The position numbers were made by a program, and so were the translations under genes. From positions 1-32,500 of the forward strand of contig RPFO01000488.1 in NCBI GenBank assembly GCA_009746045.1: DNA of 32,500 nucleotides, given 5' to 3'. Below, in pieces: positions 26,016 through 32,500 of the stretch (positions within the stretch are counted from its first letter, which is position 1; the number at the start of each line of letters is the position of its first letter). Below the pieces are notes generated by a model. That model did no database searches, was not told where the DNA came from, and worked only from the letters and a program-made list of their open reading frames with translations. Origin of the DNA: Mesostigma viride (taxonomy: Eukaryota; Streptophyta; Mesostigmatophyceae; Mesostigmatales; Mesostigmataceae).

Positions 26016-26461
26016 ATACATATGTAGTGTTTTTAATATACTCCTGGCCTACGGCGACGTCGGGCACCATCGTGTGGTGCCCTTTGTCCTGGAGGAGTTT
26101 GGTGCCATGGGGCCCCTGACCTCCGCCTTCTTCAAGGAGTGTTGCCGGCTCCGGGAGGACCGGCTGGACCTGGAGGGCCAGCGGGCCCCATGGTCGGCGC
26201 GGACCTGGACGTCATATTGGCGTCAGCGCTTGTCGGTGGCGCTGACTCGGGCCATGGCTGACATCATGCTCCGCCGTACGCGGGCTGATTTTGCGGTGCA
26301 GCAGGGCTATTAGGTTCCTCCCGTTAGGCGTTTCCATTGGTCTTATCGTAGTATAGAGCTTTGACATGGCTCTGTATATAGGTTTATAGCTGGGCGTTTG
26401 CTTTGGTTTGAGTGATTTCACTCTGCTGTAAGTAATTATATTTTTAATACATATGTAGTGT
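26016..26461 (+). mobile_element. 5'-truncated LINE fragment with 15-bp target-site duplication
   Basis: ATACATATGTAGTGT occurs at 26016-26030 and again at 26447-26461, flanking about 416 bp. The insert's plus-strand frame (to the stop at 26311-26313) encodes FVLEEFGAMGPLTSAFFKEC, then WTSYWRQRLSVALTRAMADI, which matches the C-terminal tail found after the reverse transcriptase in LINE ORF2 proteins of algae and other protists. The 3' part is about 130 bp of non-coding sequence ending in TGTAAGTAATTATATTTTTA. TGTAA is the green-algal polyadenylation signal, well placed 15 bp before the duplication. A copy this short is dead on arrival. It is a different family from the minus-strand LINE at 23.2-23.7 kb. 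Confidence 0.75.
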
Positions 26462-27272
26462 GCATTACCGTGACTCCGCAGTCCGCGAGCCGGAAACTTC
26501 GCCTGAAAGCCTCGCGAAAGCAGCGAATTTACGACCCAGATCGCCAGCTATAGTGTGTGATCGACTGTGTCGCTCTGAAGTCATAATGTGCGATGCTGCG
26601 TATTGGGACTGCCCATATTTAGTTAAATGCACTCATAGTAGTTTCAGGCTTATAGCGTTGGCCGGCTGATGAGTTCATTCCCTAACTTCGTAAGACTTGC
26701 CCGTGTTTTCTTACGGCAGCTACCATTCAAACCAGCCAGCGCCACATTGATAACTGGCAAGGGTAACGGTTGGCGTCGAAGACGGTTTTTGGCGGCTGCC
26801 ATTCCGGTCGGAGTTTGCACTTTTGGATTCGCTTCCGGTTTTGCCATCGCTTTCATGGTTGGTATTGCCGCATTGTGCCGAAAGAAAACAACGGGCTGTC
26901 CCTTCGCATTAACTCAGTGCTCAGCTTGATAAATATAATCTCTGTTTGAAAACTGAATTCCTAGCTCGGGCTTTGCGCTGTTTTCTTTCTTCTGTAAATT
27001 GTGCAGGAAGGGCCGCAGTCAGATCCTCGTAAAGCCGCCATTAAGGTAATTAATGGGTGCGGTAATTGCCGCCTTGTTCGGTATTTCTGTCGCCATGAAA
27101 CGAAAATCTGATATCAAAATCATAGTTTATGGGCCTGTTCCCTTCCGAATCCCCGCTGCAGCTGCGCACAGTGCGTCTTCCCGCTAATACCCATCCCTAC
27201 TCCCCCACCCTTTTGGCTGCTGGAACCTGCGACTACCGCATCCTTGCGCGCACCCCTACCTGGCACCTGCAG
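26462..27272 (+). other. region upstream of the first certain CCS exon; 5' end of the gene unresolved
   Basis: An ATG at 26669 opens 86 codons with an Arg-rich N-terminus and a hydrophobic stretch (FLAAAIPVGVCTFGFASGFA and beyond), which could be an organelle-targeting leader or a chance frame. A possible small exon, EGPQSDPRKAAIK, lies at about 27006-27045 between TGTGCAG and GTAATT. Another ATG at 27129 is in frame with the metal-binding exon without splicing. None joins the next exon unambiguously, so I do not extend the CCS model here. Confidence 0.3.
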
Positions 27273-30200
27273 AGGGAGCTGATGGTGGAGATGACGTGCG
27301 GGGCGTGCGCGCGGGCGGTTGAGGAAAGCCTGTACAAGGTGGCCGGTGAGGGCGCGCGCGATGCATGGGGTCAAGGTGGGCGGTGAGGCATATGCATGGC
27401 GCTGATATGCGTGCTCGTTGCGTCTGGTTGGCCGTACATGCGTACTGGCGTGGAAGGCACCCCCTGCCCCCACCTGTGGTGACGAGAGCGCAGGACACAC
27501 GCATGTCGTTGGCATGGCCATGGCAGCCGTAAGGCGGGAGCACCCATCATGGCTATCACCACACATCGCTATCGGCATTCCACACTAGACCCGTGCAGCA
27601 GCTCCACCACCCATACTACACGCACATGTCACCACCACCCATACTACAGGCACACGCCACCACCACCCACAGTACACGCACTTGTCAGCAGCGGTTGTGA
27701 CGGTAGCCAGCTCCACAAGCGCTGCTCCATGGGGGTGGATGCGGGAGTGCGTGCGCCGCTCCATGGGGGTGGATGCGGGAGTGCGTGCGCTGCTCCATGG
27801 GGGTGGATGCGGGAGTGCGTGCGCTGCTCCATGGGGGTGGATGCGGGAGTGCGTGCGCCGGCATGCGTTAGCACGGTGCCCACTAGCCCAGCATCCAACG
27901 CGCACATAGATGTAAACTCCTAGACCTTCATTTCATCTGCCGCCTGCCGCCTGCAGCCTGCTGGCTGCCCTGGCATCGCAAGGTGACAACTTCTGCCCCG
28001 TCTCTGCCCCTGAACCACGCTGCATGCGGTGACCCACGCTGCGTGGGTTGATCTGACACCGCACGCCCTTGTGGCCACGCCTGCGCATGTGTGGTGGGCC
28101 CGGTACCTGCTCGCACTCTCCCCCCTCCCTGCAGGCGTAGAGTCGGTGGAGGTGGACGTGGGCAAGAACACGGTGCAGGTGACAGGTGGCGCGGCGATTA
28201 AGGACATGCTGCGTGCGGTGGAGGGCACGGGCCGGCGTGTGCGGCTGGTTGCCAGCGGGTCCGGGACTCAAGGTGGGTGGTTGAGAAGTTCCTGCTTGCT
28301 TGTGCTTGTGCTTGTGCTTGTGCTTGTGCGTGTCCGGGTAATAGGGACGGGGACGGGGACGGGGAGGGCGAGGGGGAGGGGGAGGGGAGGGGAGGGGGAG
28401 GGGGAGGGGGAGGGGGAGGGGGAGGGGAGGGGGGGAGGGGGAGGGGAGGGGGAGGGAGGGGGAGGGGAGGGGAGGGGGAGGGGGAGGGGAGGGGGAGGGG
28501 AGGGGGGGGGAGGGGAGGGGGAGGGGGAGGGGACTGCATGCACTCTTGTGGTGGTGTTTCCGTTTGGCGTGTTTCCGCACCACCATTGTGCCTGTTCTTC
28601 TATCATGCATCACCTCTCAATGGTTGTTGGTTTCGACAAGCAGTGAGAGGATTTTTTCGTTGCCGCTTTTTTTCTCAGTGCGTGTTGGCCTATTTGATTG
28701 GTGAGCGTGACTTGGTGAGCTGTTTGGCTGTCCGCAAGACAGTCTGGTGGGAGAGGAGCACAGGACAGTGGGGGGGGAGACATGCACAGGCAATTTTGTT
28801 GGGAGAGGAGCACACACATGCATCATCTTTGGCCTTCTCCCTTAGCCTTAATGGGGGTTCCCACTGTGCTGTTTCCACCGCTGGTTCACGGAGGCATGGG
28901 TGCTACTGCGTAGGTGCATGGGGGCGGCACGGCGTATTCATGGGAGGGGCGGTGCGTGTGCCTGGGAGGGGCAAGATGCCACCGTGAGATCTGCCGCCCG
29001 GGCCCTGCACTAACGCACAAAAGATGGTAGTCATGCAGCCCCCCCTCACCCCCCCCCTCCGCCTTCCCCTCTCCCACATCCCCACCCAACAGCCGTCACC
29101 TTCCCCTGTCCCACATCCCCACCCAAGGGCCGTCACCTTCCCCTGTCCCACATCCCCACACAACAGCCGTCACCTTCCCCTGTCCCACATCCCCACCCAA
29201 CAGCCGTCACCTTCCCCTGTCCCGCATCCTCACCCAACAGCCGTCACCTTCCCCTGTCCCACATCCCGACCCAACAGCCGTCACCTTCCCCTGTCCCACA
29301 TCCCCACCCAACAGCCGTCACCTTCCCCTCTCCCACATCCCCACACAACAGCCGTCACCTTCCCCTGTCCCACATCCCCACCCAACAGCCGTCACCTTCC
29401 CCTCTCCCACATCCTCACCCAATAGCCGTCACCTTCCCCTGTCCCACATCCCCACCCAACAGCCGTCACCTTCCCCTGTCCCACATCCCCACCCACACCC
29501 ATGCACATCCACGCATGTCGACGTGCGCCGTGCAGCGTTTGACAACGGGAGCGCCGTCTCCGAGTTCAAGGGCCCCGCACTTTTCGGTGTCGTGCGGTTC
29601 ACCCAGCTGGCGCACGACCTGGCGCAGGTGGAGGCCACGCTGGATGGGTTGGCGCCCGGTAGGCATGCGCTGGCAATCCACACGTATGGCGACCTGAGCA
29701 ACGTGGGGGGGGGGTCAACGGGCGGGCGCTTCAACCCTCACGGTCCGTACGTGCGTGCCTGCTTGCGCACGCACTCGTGTCGTCAACCTGCACGCTCTTG
29801 TGCCCTTTGCATGCACGCCCCCTGTTCGTCCGCCCATCTTCCCTCTCTCCCTCTCCCCCCCCACCCCCCCACCCCCCACCCCACCCACCCCACCCCTCGT
29901 ATCCCTTTGGCTCCTCCTCGTAGTGTCACGCCTGCGCCCAACCTTCTCCTCGCACATGTGTGCGAATGCGGCCGCTCGTTGCTTGCTCGATCGTGGGTGC
30001 TCCGCACGCGAGCGAGGGAGAAAATATCATGTGCGCAGAGGAAGGGGCCACAAAGGGCACACATGGGGACTCACAAGCGCCACCAGTGGCGTGGCGTGGG
30101 GTGGCAGCAAACTCACTGTGCAAGTGCGGTGGTTAGCACTGTTGGCTGGGATGGTGCTGGCATGGGAAGAAGGTGTTCTGTGTGCATGGGCCCAGCATCG

Positions 30201-31205
30201 CGTTGGCCAGCCAGTGGTGGGCGCGACACAGTGTTGGGGGCGACACAGACTCTTGTGGCTGGTGAACTGCTTTCGGATGTGTTAGTTGCCATTAGTGTTG
30301 CACGCTGTCTGGTCACCGCCTGCGGTGTCAGGCTTTCAGCGTCAAGTGCCCCTGACAGCTGGACACGGGGACAAGTGGCGAGCACGCGGGTGCCGCTTGG
30401 CATCCGTCTCTCATTTTCCTGTGGCTCTGGATGTGAGCCCCTCAGCTGCCCACATGCACGTGCGCGCTTGTGTGGCTGGGTGTGTGGGCCTGAGATGGCT
30501 GGCCACTCACCACTTCACTGAACTCCTCACCAAGACCTCACCAACCATGCACTTCCCACCTGCTCCCAGGCTCACCTCACCTTGCATGGGGTGCAGTGCG
30601 TGTGCTTGTATGTGCTCACTTGTGCGCTCGCCTATGCTCGTGGGTGGGTGTGCAGGCGCGCGCCACGGCGGACCCGGCCATCCCGAGCGCTGTGTGGGGG
30701 ACCTAGGCAACGTCGAGGCCGACGCAAAGGGGCACGCAGAGTGCACAATGTGGGACGACCAGATAAAAGTATGTGCTGTGGGAGGACCGGATGAATATGC
30801 AAAATGTGTCCCTGGCTTTGTGGCTTGACGCTGCCTCGTCCACATGGCTGCCATTAGTTGCGATGGAGTTCTGCTTGTGGGAGAGCCCCTGGTTGGCCTT
30901 GCGTGCGGCTCCACGGAACCTCACGTATGTGGCGTTATTTATTCTGGTGTGCGTATGGTGGGGTGTTCTCCCAACTTGGTGCTGATGCGACAACCACCGC
31001 TGCCGTTGTGCAGGTGTGGGACCTGATCGGCCGCGGCATGGTCGTGTACGAGGGCGAGGATGACCTGAAGACTCCACCGGACGGCAATGCTGGCAAGCTA
31101 ATAGCAGCGGCTGTCATCGCAAGGAGCAGCGGCATAGGGCAGAACTTGAAGAAGGTCTGCCTCTGTGATGGCACCACCCTGTGGGAGTCTACCAGTGCCC
31201 TGTAG
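27273..31205 (+). CDS. CCS: copper chaperone for superoxide dismutase, five exons recognised, 5' end open
   Basis: Exons 27273-27345, 28135-28272, 29536-29742, 30656-30768 and 31014-31205 join with consistent phases and GT-AG borders, giving about 240 residues. Domain I has the HMA copper site MVEMTCGAC (MxCxxC), then GVESVEVDVGKNTVQVTGG. Domain II is the SOD-like part: AVSEFKGPALFGVVRFTQ, IHTYGDLSNVGGGSTGGRFN, ARHGGPGHPE, CVGDLGNVEADAKGHAE and LIGRGMVVYEGEDD. Domain III has the CxC motif in KKVCLCDGTTLWEST, required for copper and disulfide transfer. CCS delivers copper to Cu/Zn superoxide dismutase and closes its disulfide. In plants one gene makes plastid and cytosolic forms; a targeting leader is not resolved here. 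All exons are in frame. Introns carry several minisatellites. Confidence 0.9.
27725..27860. repeat. 34-bp minisatellite, four copies, in the first CCS intron
   Basis: The unit beginning CTCCATGGGGGTGGATGCGG is repeated four times. Because 34 is not a multiple of three, overlapping frames cycle through it and produce long spurious ORFs on both strands. Confidence 0.88.
28293..28535. repeat. (TGCTTG)n followed by a (GGGGAG)n tract in a CCS intron
   Basis: About six TGCTTG units (28293-28327) are followed by nearly 190 bp of G-runs separated by single A (28345-28532), just downstream of the exon 28135-28272. The G-tract is on the coding strand and has the pattern of stacked G-quadruplexes. Confidence 0.85.
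29058..29500. repeat. 37-bp minisatellite, about 12 copies, ending just before a CCS exon
   Basis: The unit CCGTCACCTTCCCCTGTCCC plus ACATCCCCACCCAACAG is repeated with small changes (CTCTCCC, CACACAACAG, CCGACCC). The C/T-rich array ends about 35 bp before the acceptor of the exon at 29536. Each unit ends in CAACAG, so it offers many acceptor-like sites. No spacers, so not CRISPR. Confidence 0.9.
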
Positions 31206-31650
31206 ATGACAGATGCCACATAATAAGATGACAGATACATCACAATTGCTCTGCGTGGAGGACAGCCACTTGATGGACGTGCAGCAAGTCGTTGATGGGT
31301 CACCGACAGCCCCAGTTAGTGGATTGTGGGGCGATCGTCCAGCACGCGCGCCAGCGGAACCACGCTCATCGGCTCACGAAGGAAGCTCCTTCAGCAGCTT
31401 TCCGCCTCATCAATTAATTTCAGTTCTTTGTCAGCGGAAGCCAATAACATGTGTGAACTCCCTCCCAGACCTTCGTAGTTTACACCAATGCATTTACCCT
31501 CAGAATCCGATGATGAGAGGGTACGTTGGTAAAAGCTCAAAGTGGTGGCATCGCTGCTGTGCACGTGTTGGCATATCAGGCATGGCCCGACACATCGGCT
31601 GCCACAGGGCGGTCCGCAATTCGAGCGTGTGCAGAATACTAATGTGACCG
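31206..31650. other. CCS 3' flank, no further gene seen
   Basis: Downstream of the CCS stop codon the sequence is unique with no recognisable protein. No TGTAA polyadenylation signal was found before the microsatellite block. Confidence 0.35.
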
Positions 31651-32500
31651 TTCATTCATTCATTCATTCATTCATTCATTCATTCATTCATTCATTCATT
31701 CATTCATTCTTTCATTCATTCATTCATTCATTCATTCATTCATTCATTCATTCATTCATTCATTCATTCGTTCGTTCGTTCGTTCGTTCGTTCGTTCGTT
31801 CGTTCGTTCGTTCGTTCGTTCGTTCGTTCGTTCGTTCGTTCGTTCGTTCGTTCGTTCGTTCGTTCGTTCGTTCGTTCGTTCGTTCGTTCGTTCGTTCGTT
31901 CGTTCGTTCGTTCGTTCCTCCCTCCCTCCCTCCCTCCCTCCCTCCCTCCCTCCCTCCCTCCCTCCCTCCCTCCTCCCTCCCTCCCTCCCTCCCTCCCTCC
32001 CTCCCTCCCTCCCTCCCTCCCTCCCTCCCTCCCTCCCTCCCTCCCTCCCTCCCTCCCTCCCTCCCTCCCTCCCTCCCTCCCTCCCTCCCTCCCTCCCTCC
32101 TCCCTCCCTCCCTCCCTCCCTCCCTCCCTCCCTCCCTCCCTCCCTCCCTCCCTCCCTCCCTCCCTCCCTCCCTCCCTCCCTCCCTCCCTCCCTCCCTCCC
32201 TCCCTCCCTCCCTCCCTCCCTCCCTCCCTCCCTCCCTCCCTCCTCCCTCCCTCCCTCCCTCCCTCCCTCCCTCCCTCCCTCCCTCCCTCCCTCCCTCCCT
32301 CCCTCCCTCCCTCCCTCCCTCCCTCCCTCCTCCCTCCCTCCCTCCCTCCCTCCCTCCTCCCTCCCTCCCTCCCTCCCTCCCTCCCTCCCTCCCTCCCTCC
32401 CTCCCTCCCTCCCTCCCTCCCTCCTCCCTCCCTCCTCCCTCCCTCCCTCCCTCCCTCCCTCCCTCCCTCCCTCCCTCCCTCCCTCCCTCCCCTCCCTCCC
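31651..32500. repeat. three consecutive tetranucleotide microsatellites to the window end
   Basis: (ATTC)n from 31651 to about 31769, with one substitution near 31709, passes directly into (GTTC)n to about 31917. That passes into (CTCC)n, with occasional CTC triplet slips, to the last base. The abrupt motif changes suggest point mutations that were then amplified by slippage. The array is not closed within the window. Confidence 0.95.

Noticed and set aside
28029-28646. 205-codon Gly/Glu/Val-rich ORF in the CCS region
   Set aside because: It contains the real exon 28135-28272 but then runs into the intron's GGGGAG tract; the splice donor at 28273 and matching acceptor at 29535 define the exon.

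Overview
The window holds the junction of two very different kinds of DNA: an integrated polinton-like virus (PLV) on the left (about 1 to 15.2 kb, perhaps to 16.1 kb) and intron-rich nuclear DNA of a green alga on the right (about 16.2 to 32.5 kb). The green-lineage assignment rests on a plant-type NPSN SNARE gene, a copper chaperone for superoxide dismutase with plant-like layout, a short run of the plant-type telomere unit TTTAGGG, TGTAA at the 3' end of a retrotransposon, and GC-rich introns full of mini- and microsatellites. I cannot name the species.

Viral part. Genes below 9.2 kb lie on the minus strand and form the particle module. Read from the divergent promoter at 9186-9209 leftwards they are: two large beta-rich structural proteins of unknown role (717 and 386 aa), a C2H2 zinc-finger basic protein, a small helical ORF, a single-jelly-roll minor capsid (penton) protein, a small amphipathic Ala/Gly-rich protein, the double-jelly-roll major capsid protein, a surface adhesin made of three bacterial Ig-like repeats plus a lectin (LamG-like) domain, and two unidentified genes running to the left edge. 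Genes above 9.2 kb lie on the plus strand: a coiled-coil/AT-hook protein, an A32-type packaging ATPase, an AT-hook protein, a tyrosine recombinase (integrase) and a primase fused to a superfamily 3 helicase. This combination is that of an integrating PLV. No DNA polymerase B and no adenain-like protease are visible. Several genes (left-edge gene, adhesin, MCP tail, coiled-coil/AT-hook gene, primase-helicase tail) carry single-base frameshifts, often at homopolymers. The copy is therefore either decaying or affected by assembly indels; the host exons in the same window are all in frame.

Boundary. From 15.3 to 16.24 kb there is a non-coding block of direct and inverted repeats, including GTGGGA/TCCCAC palindromes that also lie next to the primase-helicase gene, followed by an interstitial telomeric repeat. 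This is the best candidate for the viral terminus or replication region.

Host part. A ten-exon NPSN-type Qb-SNARE gene (minus, 22301 to 17020) and a CCS gene (plus, 27273 to 31205, 5' end unresolved) are divergently arranged. The roughly 5 kb between them holds two 5'-truncated LINE insertions with target-site duplications, a perfect run of 342 CAA units, and anonymous sequence with a tRNA-like fragment. The window ends in about 850 bp of tetranucleotide microsatellites.
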